Below are positions 47,398 through 60,175 of a stretch of DNA of 64,000 nucleotides, piece by piece. Both the position numbers and the translations under genes were made by a program. Numbering within the stretch: the stretch's first letter is position 1; the number at the start of each line of letters is the position of its first letter. A model generated the notes under the pieces. That model had not been told where the DNA came from, searched no databases, and worked only from the letters and a program-made list of their open reading frames with translations. Location: assembly GCF_001949145.1 (NCBI RefSeq), contig NW_019091375.1, forward strand, positions 714,902 to 778,901, in the 5' to 3' direction. This stretch comes from Acanthaster planci (lineage: Eukaryota > Echinodermata > Asteroidea > Valvatida > Acanthasteridae).

Positions 47398-47838
47398 TAA
47401 AGAGCACTTCAAAGGGAAACACGTTTTCTCCGATTTTATCTGTTCAAATAAATCTGGAAACATGCAAATCGAATGCAGTGTCATTTGTCTTTAGAGCACG
47501 AATATAACAAGCTGAGAAAGAAGGGCCTTTTTCTGTTCATGCCAATTTAGATTTTGTCATTCGGCGAAAACGAGAGCCCTCGATGTGTTCGTAGCGGATA
47601 AACCCGTGTACATGCCAAACAATGAAAACGGCGAGGATTCCACTCGTTTTCTGTGTTTCTCGGAATGGCGCAATCTACATTCAGAATTTGCATCTTGGCA
47701 TGAACAGAAAAAAAACCATTTTAGCTTGTTATACTTGAGATCTAAAGACAAATGAGTCTGCATTCGATTTGCATGCTTTCAGATTTGTTTGAACTGATAA
47801 AATCCGAGAAAACGTGTTTTCCTAAGAGGTGCTCTTTA
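47398..47838. repeat. Long-armed foldback element (about 145-bp arms)
   Basis: The left arm runs TAAAGAGCAC, ACACGTTTTCTC, GATTTTATC, GCAAATCGAATGCAG, CATTTGTCTTTAGA, TATAACAAGCT, TTTTTCTGTTCATGCCA. The right arm on the minus strand gives the same blocks in the same order. TA may be duplicated at both ends. The 140-bp centre has no open frame of note. Confidence 0.9.
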
Positions 47839-49414
47839 AGTCCAACATTTCAGCAGGGGGAACCCACATTGTGCAAGGGGGGGGGGGAGACTATTCTCCT
47901 TTCAAGACTGGCAATTTTCCCATAAGAAAGTACATGGCGTATCCCGGACAGTCGTGTAGTTGAAAAAAAACAAACAAGTCGGCCAATGATGATATGAACT
48001 GTTATGGCATGCTTCCTTTTCGAAATTTTGATTGCCATGGATGGGGGAAGAAGGGGGATTTCCCTGTAGCAAACACGGCCCTTTGTGATAAAAAAAGCTG
48101 AAGTCAACTTCAAAGAAATACTTTTATATATGCCAGGAATGTTGTAACTCCAGAGCTGTTGTTTGAGGTCAGTCGGTTGGCCCCGAGATGATCTGAGCCG
48201 ATTGTGCCATATATCACGTCCTTGACACGCGAAGCTGCGTACGTCATGTACTGTAGGCCCTATAAGCTAACTCAACTGCCCTCTCGGCACGAGCAAATAT
48301 CAGAAGGTACTCTCAAATTTCTGTTGAGATGGCAACTCGCCTCCCGCAGTCTACCTTGAGGTTCAACGGTGGACTAGGGATTTTCCCACCTGTTTTGCGA
48401 GTAGCATGCACGAGAGCTTTTTTATCGAAAACAATCGCCCCTTCTGCGTGGCATGAAAAGTTCATGGGTTGTAGAGTGTACAGCTTGTATACTGCACCAT
48501 TCCTTCACAAGAATTTCCTCACTCGCTATTTCTGAATCAAATGATTCACGTTTAACTGTTTGGTGCAAGTTCTCTCGATGATAAAAAAAATTTCTGACAG
48601 TGGTTTCTTGTATTTGTACTCTCATTGTGAAGTGCACCTTTATACAACCACGAATAACATTTCATTTTTCCCTATGGTGAAGACACCTAATTACAGGGGT
48701 TTCTTGTTCTCGTGTGAAACGTGTGCTCAGTGGCCTCAAATCATGAACTAAAATAGCTGATCTTTGAAGAAAACAAACTTTACAAAAGCAAAATAACCGA
48801 TGACCTGCCAACCTTTCCCATAGCAACACGTTTCTGCCTTGGGTGGGATCGGACTTTTTGTCTTTATATATGCGAAATGGCACAAGTAGCACTGCGAACA
48901 CTAAAATTGAAAGTGGGATTGGTTGGAATTTAGAAATTTGATAAGTTACAAGAAGTGCCGCTTAAAACCACCGCGGCTTTTGAACTCCAGTAGGCCTACG
49001 GTATAGGCCTGTGTCCAAGCTACAATTTCTGTACATGCTTCAGAGTTCCTGCATAAGTGCTCGATAATACAATGGGTCTGGGCCACTGTGCTGAATTCGA
49101 GGTTATTTTTTTGTTTGTATTCCACGAAATCATGTTTGGATTTAATCTGGAGGGTAAATAGGCCTACAATGCTAGCCGTGTCCGGGTCACAATTAGTTAA
49201 GGCGAGAATTCAAGTTCGACCGTCAGTCAGTTGCGATTTAACTTCGCGTGTGTGCAATCCGCCCTGAGTTGAAGTGCGTGCACCCTCTGACAAATGGTAA
49301 GTTTCCCAACCACGTTTTTGTACGGGTGCGGTGTGCACGCAATTGAGACCGTTATAGTCAAAGGCGCATAAACTCCGCACTTATATGCGGGGATCGAGTG
49401 TTTACCGAATTAAA
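47839..49414. other. Intergenic stretch, nothing recognised
   Basis: A ten-base G run occurs near 47879 and two AGGCCTA words near 48990. No exon, RNA gene or repeat pair could be supported. Confidence 0.5.
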
Positions 49415-50266
49415 TAAAAACTAGAGCGCTAAAATTTCATTCTCCGCCCGAAGAAAATCTGACGCCGTCCTGGGCGCAGACATTTTGAATCTTCGAGCGT
49501 GCTTGTAGAACATTCGAAATCAGACGGAATGAATCTCGAATAAAATAGGACTATCCTAAATGCAACCTAATGCAAACTACACGCGAACGTCAGCGCGTCT
49601 TTTGAATAAAAGACGCACACGTACAGAGCAAAGCATTTTATTTACATCTATAGCTGATTGTTTTAAATCGAATGTTTCCCTGTTTCGAGCAAGGTCGCCT
49701 GATTTTCTATGCATGTCTTTTGATGGCAGCTTTTTGATAAGTGAAATTCAAAATCGTTAAAACCCTTAATTCAGTCAGTGTTAAGCAAAGAGTTCCGACT
49801 CGTGGACACAAAGTGATGTCCGCTGGGTGCATCCGTGTTTGTGCACAAACCTATGGAAACTTGAAATATTGTACGGCTTTTGTATTGCTATAATTATTTG
49901 CATATCTGCGTCTGTACGTATTCCAACAGGATACGTCAACAAAGCCAATCTGAACGCACAATCATTTCATTTTGCGGCTCGACGTTGACGTTGCTCGAAT
50001 GTTAGGGAAAGATTTGTTTGAAAAAAAATCAGCCATGTATACGAACATGTGACATTGCTTTGTACGTGTGCGCCTTATTTAAAAGACGCGCCGACATTAG
50101 CGTTATTGTTGTACTTGCGGTCTGCATTTAGAAAACATTATTCGATAATCATAATTTCTGGTTTTGAATATTCCACAAGCACGCACATGGATTCAAAATG
50201 TCTGCATCCAGGACAGGGTCAAATTTTCTCTGCGCGGAGAATGAGAAGTTAGCGCTCTAGTTTTTA
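49415..50266. mobile_element. 848-bp non-autonomous DNA element with long TIRs and TA duplications
   Basis: The element 49417-50264 begins AAAACTAGAGCGCTAA and ends TTAGCGCTCTAGTTTT, flanked by TA at 49415-49416 and 50265-50266. The arms remain similar for about 110 bp, through CATTCTCCGC, GTCCTGG and CAGACATTTTGAATC to GCTTGT(A/G)GAA. TA flanks are typical of Tc1/mariner-type integration. A solo arm sits in CPSF6 intron 1 at 17977. No transposase frame. Confidence 0.85.
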
Positions 50267-52607
50267 TAGCTCGGCTCTGGAGTACGGTGACTGTCGTGAC
50301 GCGTGCGCATCGGGTACCAATCAAACCCGATTAAAACAACGTCTGCGGCCATTGATCAAGGGAGATCAATGGTCACGGCAAAATCCATATGCAACGCGCA
50401 GGCGTTTGCGTGTTTTTTTGTTGGGGGGGGGCTCAGAGCAAAATGAAACGCTCGTTTATACTGATTGTTCGTTCAGGTTTGCGTATTGCCTTTGTTGGTG
50501 TATCGTTTTAGAATACGGACGCAGATATAGGGATATACCCGTACGTACAAAGTTTCCCGAGTTCCCCGTAGGATTGTGCACAATGTAGGATTCGGCCAGC
50601 AGGCATCATATCACTTTGTACATGAGTCAGCGTTCTAGCTTTTTATATGTAGGCCTAGCTCTATTGTACCAAATGGCTGTCAATTTCATTTCAAAACCCG
50701 CCCTCTATTTCCCCTGCTCTGAGCGCGGGGATACAATCGACGTCCCTTGTCAACTTATCGTCTTGTTACTCAGTCCCATTCTGTCGGTTGGAACCTTCGC
50801 GCCGTTCGTGGGCATTGACATCTGGTGCAGTTATTTTGAGGTGAATAATTTCCTCAAGACTGATAAATCGGCTAGTTTGGCACCTGGCTGATTTCAAACA
50901 GTCAACCAGATGGTTTAAACCGTCAACCATTTGGGTGATTTTGGTTAAATTATATGAAACCGTAGTCGTCGCTCGAACCTGTCCGTGTAGTTTGAAGTCC
51001 ACGTGCGTGTTTGTTCCATGTGGATTTGGATCTCGATCAACGATTCCAAAGCTGGTTCGCGCTCGCGCTATACGTGTGGCGGATTCTGGTGTCATCAGTG
51101 AACCAACGTCGAAACTGCAGATCTGGCACCGCGTGAAACAAGCACGTTGACAGTCCCCGCTTCATTTTGGCGTTGAGCGTCCGGTGCGTCATCACCCATA
51201 ACTTCCATACGCAAAACTTCGCAGGTTCTGTTCGGCACCAAATGCTGGCGCGGTCTCGGTTGTAGCGACCGAGGAGATCCGTACGTCGTGCCTAGCCTTT
51301 CGCCGACACTGCAGCTAGGAAAAAAAAAGGTGAGGTAAATTTTGAACATGATTTATCTTTTAGGTTGCAATAGACCTTGTGCTTCGCGTTTCTCATAAAC
51401 CACAGATCTGTTTATGCCACACAAGAAGTAGGGAGTTTAACTCGCTCGGGGGTTGGTTATCTGCTTTATATGGTTAGGCATGGAGGAAGGACCCTCCATA
51501 TGGTTGAGGGAAGCTCGACCGCCGCGCAATTCGGCCGCCTTGAGTAGTGTAGTAATTATAAGACGATTCGAACGAAAGCTAGACCAGGTTGGCAAGTGTG
51601 GCAAACAGTTCTAAAACCAGGAGAAGATACGATGCTTAGCAATTTTTTTTTACCTCAAGTGTTCCAAAGTCTCGCTTCCGTCTTCAGAAAGCTTTCAACG
51701 GGTAATGAACGATGTGCAACGTCCATGCACATGACCAGTGAAAGTTCCACTGGGCCTACTTCAGGGATATGGTTACCTACTCCAGTTCAGTTTTAATTTA
51801 CTTATTTGTCTTATGTTCTATTCAAAACTATTGATTTAAACGAGCGTAAGTATTGTTCACAGAATAACCAACATGGCTTGAATGTTTCTGGAAAGCTTCA
51901 AAGGATTTGGCCTGAGATTGGACTTTTTATAAACATTTGTAATGACATTCTTTAACGAAGATTCTTTATTAAGACAGTCATAGGCAGATAGTTATTGTAT
52001 TTGATGTACCGTATTGTTGATTTCAGATTGAACCACAGGTTACTACGCACTCAGTGAAGTGTATGTTTGCCTGCAACTGGGGACCCCTCTATTGTTCCTC
52101 TTTTGTTTGTACTTTAACTTTTTAAGAATACCCCCCCCCATATGTTTTGTACACAGTTGTCAATCGGGGACCCTCTGTCATCCGGGGACCTCATTATCCT
52201 CTATTGTTCAGGGTCCCCAATTGAATGCAGAAACAAACTCATACACGCACACCTAACAGTACTGTTCGACTTGCGGTCAGTCACAGTTCGGAATTTGTTT
52301 TTGTTTTTATGACGTCATTACATGTCATTCAAAGGTACAATTTTCGTTTCATATAGCATGAGTTCTCATTATCATCCAATTCACAGGGTATGTCGAACCT
52401 GAATTCCTCACACTATATATGAAATGAAATCATGATGACGTCATCCTGGGACATTTTGTATATTTCAACATTCGCATGCATATCTCATTGACTTTAACGG
52501 TTTTGAAATACGTCTTATAAATATTCATTAATGGAAACCTCATTTTTAGCACAGGTTAAGGTACGCAGAAAAGCTACATGATCTGTTGCAAACACACATA
52601 TCCGGTT
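50267..52607. other. Intergenic stretch, nothing recognised
   Basis: It contains a small hairpin near 51480 (GGCATGGAGG / CCTCCATATGG), repeated GGGGACC words near 52080-52220 and a TGATGACGTCATC palindrome near 52432. No exon supported. Confidence 0.5.
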
Positions 52608-52715
52608 CATAAGTGTGACATCACTTCAGCGTAAGCCACGCACATGCATGTGCACTTTAAATAAGGTTACATGCATAGATCGATCGGCGTTTACATGGAA
52701 CTATGGAACTGGAAG
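52608..52715 (+). repeat. Dispersed repeat, second copy of 7621-7720
   Basis: TAAGTGTGACATCACTTCAG and GTTACATGCATAGATCG line up with the copy in the discoidin-domain gene, same orientation, with indels between blocks. Confidence 0.55.
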
Positions 52716-55700
52716 TTAACGCGCAACTTCAGCGATTGTCCAATGAGGGCCTGCAAATCGTGGCACGTCCGCCTTTGTGACGAGGTCACGAACAGGATAA
52801 GCCTCGTTTCGATTTCTTAAATCAAATAGACTTTCTACTTTTTTATTCGTCAGCATTTTCAAGTGAACATTTAACAAAGCCATGTTATGACATTGAAATT
52901 TTAAACATTCAAAGAACAGAATAGCAGAGGTCTTTCGGGAGGAATGACGTCACAATTACGTCATCACATGACTATTTATTACATTTTAAATATTTATTTT
53001 AACTCGCTGACTTTGTACACAAGTTTTCAAAAGGCCTTTCGGTCGCTCAGCAATGTTGCATCTTCATCAAAGTTACACCCAGGAAGGAACATAATGCTAG
53101 GAAAAAATATCAAGATGAGGTCATCAGGTGTCAAATCACAATCAGTTAAAATTTGATTATTCAATTTTTAAAAGACATAAAATCAAGTGTGAGTTCGCAT
53201 AGCTCACTTTTTGGAAAGTTTTTTTGGTGTAAACTTTGTCTCATGTACGTAATATGACACGACCCTCGCTTCTGGTGGAAACCGGAAGTGTCTTATCATC
53301 ATAATTTAATTTGGTAAAGAGTGTCAACTTCGTTTCCACAGTGTTAGTCTCAGGTCACGGAGTATCCAAATCATATACCGGTGACATCACAAGAAACTTA
53401 AGCACCCTTGGCGGTAGGTTGAAGCATTCAAAAATGTATTTTGTCTGTGGCCAAGTTCCCCAAAATCACTTGAAAATTGGAAGGCATAGTAATGATGATA
53501 CAAAATGTGCAAACCTCAGGCTGAAGACGTCATCAGACCTGAAGTTATGATGAAGAGACCTTTCATTTTTCAGAAATCGATCATGGCGTGGAGTATTGTA
53601 TCGCCAATCAAATGCTACTTAAAATATTAGTGTTCCTTGTGTAAGGTGACGGGCTTGTTCAATTTCTAAAAACGCAACCCGCCAGTGAATAAAAAAGAGA
53701 AGGCCAGCAGTTGTCGTCCCTTCCCCTGTGTCGGCATGGGCTTTGTGCAGCATACGTTTTGCGCGTGCCTTGTGTGCAGAGCATGGAGTGGCTAGGATTT
53801 GGCGCCCTGATAGGTTCGCTGCGGTAGCCCACTAGGCACATGGCATGGCGAAAACGCTACCAGCAGATTATCGTGTACAAACCCAAGGCACGTGACGATA
53901 ATGCCTGGCCATGGGTATGCCTTGTACGTCATAAACTTATGAACTTCCCAGCGGTAGTCTGTGAGACGCAGTGGTAAAATCAATATAAGCGCTCGGTCTA
54001 CTCGTTAATATGCAGCAACTTTAGTACTTCGTGTGCTGTTCATGATCAATGGGTAGATTGTAAATGTGTTCGCAATAAGAGAATTACATACATGTATTCC
54101 ATGAACGAGATATTTAGTGTAATTTCTACTGAGAGTAGGAAGAAGATACAGAAGTTGTATCATTTTTTTCTATTGGATCTCAAATTTATTTCAAGTTGAC
54201 ACTGAAAATATAACTCTTTATTTCGAGAAAACGATGAAGGGGTCATCATGGCTCCCTAAGATTTGGCATCACCGTGAGTCGTTTCATCTTCCCCTCGACC
54301 GATAAAAGCTCTGGCCGAGAAAAGATGTTGAAAGCATTCACAGTCGGGCGAACAACCTTTGAAATTTGCTTTTGAAGAATTCCGCGAAATCTGATTCTCT
54401 CATTTTGCCGTTGTATGATTGCGTGTCCCATCATTGGTTTATGGTCTCTGTTTTAGCATACAATCATTCATACCTACGGTTTGTAGGCCTCCTTAATTAC
54501 AACAAGGAAATTCCTATGACAGAGAAACCTGTATGGAGAATTACCATCGGTGAATATTTCCATGTGTTTATCTGAATCCAAATACAAACAACCTTGACGA
54601 CCCAGGTAATCCCGGGCCAGTCGTATGTAACAACAGATGACAAACGATAATCATGTTGTTTAATTAATCTATTTTGTACTAATGGTTGATCTAGCATCTA
54701 AAGAAGGTGAAAATGTGAAGTGAAGTAAATCCAAAAGAAAGTCTTGAGTCAAACGTTACCTCTTCAAGAGTCAAAAACTGAGTCTTAAGCATGCCCTAAA
54801 ATACTCCTTAGCACAGCTATATCACACCAAATGTCAAAGCTATCTTTCAAATTCAACTCTTTAGGTACATACTTCAACATTAAATATCCAAACTCAGTGC
54901 GAAATCCTATTACGTAATACGCTATACTTGCAGATGTGTGGAACTAATCGCATGGCCTGACATGCCAAATTTATACTTGATGTTTATCGTGCCCAAAATA
55001 ATTTTTCTATCTCCCTCCCTATACACCTTAATCTGTAACACATCAGCTGTGATTACAAGTAACCGGAAACGTGGACTCAAAATATTGGGCGTATATCAAA
55101 AATTCAGACAAAAGTCAGTGGAATTCTTCGACGAACTTTAGTGAAATGGAAAACGTGCAAGCCAAACATGATGGCACAACGCCCTCTAGGGTTCACAAGA
55201 AATCTTCGCTTCTGAAGTCACCTTCATTAGAATAAGTGGTTGACACCTGCTACACCAAAGATCTATTGAAAAGAATGTTAAAATAGTACGGAAAATAAAC
55301 GAATCTGCAAAAAAAGAAGTGATGATGTCATCATGACAACCCATTTTTCATCTGTATAACATGGTATAGCCACATACAAATTGCCAGCAAAATTTGGTTT
55401 CAGTGTTCATGAGAAATAGTGGCTTCATATTCACACACAAATAATGACGTCACAAGACCCATGATTACGCCTTCATGGCGACATTTTCGCGGCTGAAAAT
55501 GAAGATACATAATTGCCAAGCGACCAAAATCAAATATGCCTTGAATAAAATGTACAAAGTCACAAATATAAAAATATATATAAATGTACAAAGTAACATT
55601 GATGACGTTAGCATAACGTCTCTCTTCGTGAAAGATCTTTGTTTTAGATACTTTCACTGTGTAAAGCTAAGATGTTGTTGGTACTGCCGAAAAAGAAAAC

Positions 55701-58680
55701 GTGTGCAAAGTCTGTGTGATTAGGGATAGAAGATCAAAAGAAAAAAAAGAAAAAAAAAAAGAAATTCCAGGTCTGCTCGAGAAGAGAACATAGGGTTTTT
55801 TCTCAATTTAAAGGTTCCGAGTACAAAGTGTTTTGGTCACAGGAATTTTAAAATATCAAAAGAGAACGCGTTTATCACCAAACCTGATGATGATGTGTTT
55901 ATGACGTTATTAAGACGTTATCATAACGTCAGCTAAACTTTCATGCATAGCACATACCCACACGGCCAAAGTTATTCAATCCAACTAACAGTTTGTTACC
56001 TAAATATAGGGTAGGCCTTGAACATGTGTAACTTTAAGGAGTCATCTCGGATCATCCGGGAAACGGTGAGGGGAAACTGCGGAAAGGTGTTGCGGTGAAA
56101 TGTTGAAGGCTCTTGTAAAACTTCCCTGCAGTCTTCCCGAAATGAAGTTATCGGCATTTGGACACCCCCACACATACACATTGCGGTTTTTGCCAGGCAG
56201 GCCACTCAAGGACACCTGTGGTTTTGGTGACAGGAAAGCCACACGCAAAGGATTGCCCTCCTTACACGGAGCTTTTTAAAACGTCTCTAAATGAATGTTT
56301 TGCAGTAATATACTTTGACCCTTTCATAAAATACAAAGCTTTTTTATGTCTTTCTCCTGCTGGAAACTTATGGTCTTACTTCAGGAAAATAAGACTTTAT
56401 TTGTATTTAATCTGGCAATATTACTGTACAAAAGACATTAATTTAATAAGAACAGATCTTAGGCCCTGTATCTCAATCAATCTTGCGGTAAGATCTTCAT
56501 AATAGTGAAAGATATCAGGGCATAATATAAGGAAAGTTATTCATGATGCCGTTTTGCATTTTATAATCTTTTGATGTGAAATACTGAAAATCTATTATCA
56601 CAATCATGATTTGACAATTGGCCTGGGGAACCTTTCAAATATCAAAGTGAATTGTGCTCAACAACTGAGAACAAAATTACGGCAATGATTACTCGGCCTA
56701 TATTTTCAAGGTTTAGGAACCTGTAACCTTGAGGTTTGGCTTAAATTTAAAACTCTTAGGCCTACCTCAATAAATGAGGTGAAATGGTAAACTACTCGGA
56801 TTTTGAAATTGCTTGCCGAATGTACAGTTTCAATTCACACATGGTCTGATTGAAAACTGAATGTTTTGGTTATATTGGTTTGGATGTTAAAGTTGTTCAG
56901 ATCACTGAACAAGAAAGGGTTTGAAAGTGTCATCTCTGAATTTGTGATAAAAAAACAGCTGCAATTTTGATTCTTCTATTATAACTTTGTGTCTTCCCAG
57001 CTGTGTATCAACGAGGAATTTAAGACGAAGCTGTGGGTCGTGGTGATAAGCGCCCTAAAATCGGGCCTAGTCAGTATTTGCCGGCCTATTTTTATCGTTC
57101 TCGGTGAACCAAGTCACTAGGGGCGAATGATGGGGGAGGACGCTGCGGGGACCCTGGCTAGCTCCATTTTGCTGACTCATGGTGGTTAACGTCGGTCTCC
57201 TTGACAACTCGAGTCCTTGCCATTTTAAAGACATTAATTTTGTACAACCTTTTCCCCCCTGAGCTTGCATTGCGAACAGTAGCTTTGGGGTCGTTTTATG
57301 GTCATACCAATTTCCATGTTAAACAAATCTGCTATGTATGTTTTTCTGCATATACACAAAAACATGTTGGAAGTTTTTAAATGTCATTTTGCCCCATCCG
57401 TTTTTAAGTGGTAATTGATGCAATTGTGTATTACAAGTACACAAACAATCGAGTAAATCAACAGCAATCTGTTGTCATAAACGGTTTCGGTCAGCAAAAA
57501 TGGGTTCTGAGTTTGAATCGTATATTAAACCTTTCAACAATGTCTTACCTAAATGACATCACAGCCACAGTGCCCTCTGTTGTTCGGAAAAGCATGGACA
57601 ATTTTACATAAATTTTAAAAAGTATCACTTTTCTAATGAAGTTCACCAAAAGATGTCACACAGGTCTTGTGCCCCGAAGAAGAGTGTTAAGATCACGCAA
57701 AAAGACTACAAATAAACTTGTACAAAACGCGCGACTCAGAAATATTCCTCGCATTAACGTAACCTATCATGCTGACGACTTGTTATCAATTCTTTAAGTC
57801 CAGTCCGGACAGACGCTCTTGAACCAGCCCTCACAGGGGCTACTCATGCCCTAGGGGTCAAGTACTTTTGCGTCTGCTTGCGTAACTAAGCGGGTAACCC
57901 CCTGGGACCGTGGATTTGGGTCTGTCATGCCTCGTGTTCATAATGTCAAACGGCTACCGGATGGGACAAGAGGATTAAAAGTCTTCACCAAGGCGTGATC
58001 GTCAGTCAGGAGAATAGGAGATGGAGGATATATAAAAACATCCTGGTGAGATTTTTAATACTGGTATTGCTGTCAGAAATCATGGAATGCCCGGGCAATG
58101 GAATGCGGCGCATACAAACCATGTATCCTCAACAGGTGTTCTGTTATTACAGTTGACAGCTATAATGAATATATAAGCTCACTGACCTTCAACTGGATTT
58201 CTCCATCCTGACAGGTTCAGGTACAAAGGTCATTTTGGAAGTCTGACGGCACTTGGAGATTTAGTGATGAGTGTGAAATGATGTCAAGTTTAAACCTTAG
58301 GCTTCCGCCTATTCTAAGGCATATAGGCAAAGAACCGGTATTTCGTCCACTGAGTATCAAATACCTTCGAACAAAGATAAGAAGAGCACTGTTATCCCAA
58401 GGTCCAAAATCTTTGTATTTCTTTGTTTCCATTACTGATAATACAAGATAACTATAATAACAAAGGAATCTGTGAAGCCCCAATTAAGGGTTTTCGTATT
58501 CCACTGTACATGCGCTCCATAACCAAGATCAGATAAGAGGAAGCAAAACATTGTTCCCGAGGGAATCAAGATTGCAATCATGAAGTGTGGCAGCTTGAAG
58601 AATAAATCACCCTGAATTTGAAACTTCTGTTGAACTTAAAAGACCAGATGGAATCTTGGAGGTACGCTGGAATCATGGTT
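52716..58680. other. Intergenic stretch with scattered TGACGTCA-type words
   Basis: No gene supported. GATGACGTCA and close variants occur near 52944, 53530, 55325, 55445, 55600 and 55910. An A-rich tract lies at 55736-55763. An old, heavily mutated repeat family would explain the words, but no ends were found. Confidence 0.45.
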
Positions 58681-58684
58681 ATAG

Positions 58685-58914
58685 CAGTGGCGTGGGGGTG
58701 GGAGGGGGGCTGGGGGCACGGTGCCCCCCCCCCACAAAATGTTTGGTACCCTCCAGGTGCCCCCCACTGAAAAAAACCCGGATGAATGGGTGTTGAGCAA
58801 GGCTAACAAAAACTTGTCCCAAAAACTACACCACTGAAAGCTGGTGCCCCCCTATTAGATACTGGTGCTCCCTCGTGCCCCCCACCAGTAGAATCCTAGC
58901 TACGTCACTGTTGG
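58685..58914. repeat. Short element with CAGTGGCGT / TACGTCACTG ends and long G/C runs
   Basis: It begins GCAGTGGCGTGGGGGTGGG and ends AGCTACGTCACTG, weakly inverted. Inside, GTGCCCCCC or GGTGCCCCCC words recur. Such ends are common in small hAT-like elements, but no target duplication was confirmed. Confidence 0.55.
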
Positions 58915-59059
58915 AGAGTACCATTAGCTCGGCATAGATATTTCCATCAAGCTTACCAGTTCATCAAAAGGTCAGCGAGACACGAAGAGGGGGGTGACCT
59001 GGGACCCAGGGGTCTGAAGAATAGTGTACATAAATTACAGAAAAATGTGAAATCACCAT

Positions 59060-59258
59060 TTGTCATATATTGGGAGGGGAGTTTAATATCCCTGGTATGC
59101 TTTGGTGCCCTGCAGATGACATCATCTTTCCCATCAATGAAATCCAGTCTAGAATCCTGACTTTTGTCGATGACTACCAGCTCGAACAGAAAGTTGGCTT
59201 TGCGATAAGAGTAGACGGCGTTCTACTGGTACATAGAAAGCATTTTGTACCTACTTAG
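59060..59258 (+). pseudogene. LINE endonuclease fragment
   Basis: One frame reads ILGGEFNIPGMLW and, about 30 residues on, ILTFVDDYQLEQ. These match the spacing of the LGGDFN-P...W and LDF--DY-L-Q signatures of the exonuclease-endonuclease domain in CR1/L2-type retrotransposons. Glu replaces the usual Asp in GGDFN, and neither the N-terminal part nor reverse transcriptase is present. A dead 5'-region scrap is the best reading. Confidence 0.5.
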
Positions 59259-59723
59259 TACAAGACACCTAAATTTAGTTGACAGCTTTCAGTCATTTGA
59301 GCTAATTTAAGAGAAGGCCATGCACGTGCTGGCCTCTTAGTGAGACTTCCCAGCGAAGAAATCGACAGGGCAGGTACCAAGTACCGAGTAGTACCAAGTA
59401 GACAAGGTCGCCGGTCATCCTATTGCGGACGTGACACATACTGCACTGCTAATTATGTGCAATCTCAACATGCGCATCTGCAGCTCGAGCACAGTGCAAA
59501 AGACTCGGACACTGACCGAACGTTGACCTCACGCATCCGTAATGGAAGGGAAATCTTCTAAACCTGGATGAACACCGTGGTCTAAGTTTTGTAAGCAGAT
59601 ATGGTGCTTTGTATGAAAGCAACGTTCGCTCACCATCAACATCGTTATTTTTTCATGGGTCGACGAGTTAAACTTCATGCTTGTACAGTTAAGTGCATGA
59701 GTCATGGTCACACACTAAGCTTG

Positions 59724-60175
59724 TAGTGGGGCGGATCCAGGTATGTTTTCCGGGGGTGGGGGTTAGGGCAGAATTGTTTTTGAAAAGCGGAAACGATGAT
59801 GAAACGGTGACATATACAGGGACGGATCTAGCTTTCAGAAAAGGGGGGGGGGGGTGATGAACATACTGAAGGTCTACCCTCCTAAGGGATCCACCGGAAA
59901 TCGATGTAAATGTTTCATGTAGATGACAGAGCAATTCTCGTCGGCTTTTTTTTTTGGTAGGCCTACTCATTTTCAGTCATTTCACCGGTAGTTCCATTTA
60001 GTCCGTGACTGAAGGGGGGGGGGTTGCAATCCCCCATCCACCTCTCGCATAGGCACTTTTTACAACAGTATTGGTGCACTTTAGTTTTTTTTATCATTTT
60101 CTTATTTTTTCACCTATTTTATCTCAGAGTGGGGGGAGGGGTTCTGTCCCGTGGATCCGCCAGGGTGTAAAAGAA
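59724..60175. repeat. Element remnant with GGCGGATCCA ends and G-run interior
   Basis: The left GGGGCGGATCCAGGTATG faces the right CCGTGGATCCGCCAGGGTG, an inverted pair. Two further related pieces lie inside (ACGGATCTAGC near 59822 with a 12-base G run; CGTGACTGAAGGGGGGGGG near 60004). It may be several nested insertions of one family. Confidence 0.55.

Noticed and set aside
57067-57270. Minus-strand frame starting in a CpG-richer patch
   Set aside because: Short, with no known motif and no downstream exon; a first exon of an unseen gene is possible but not supportable.
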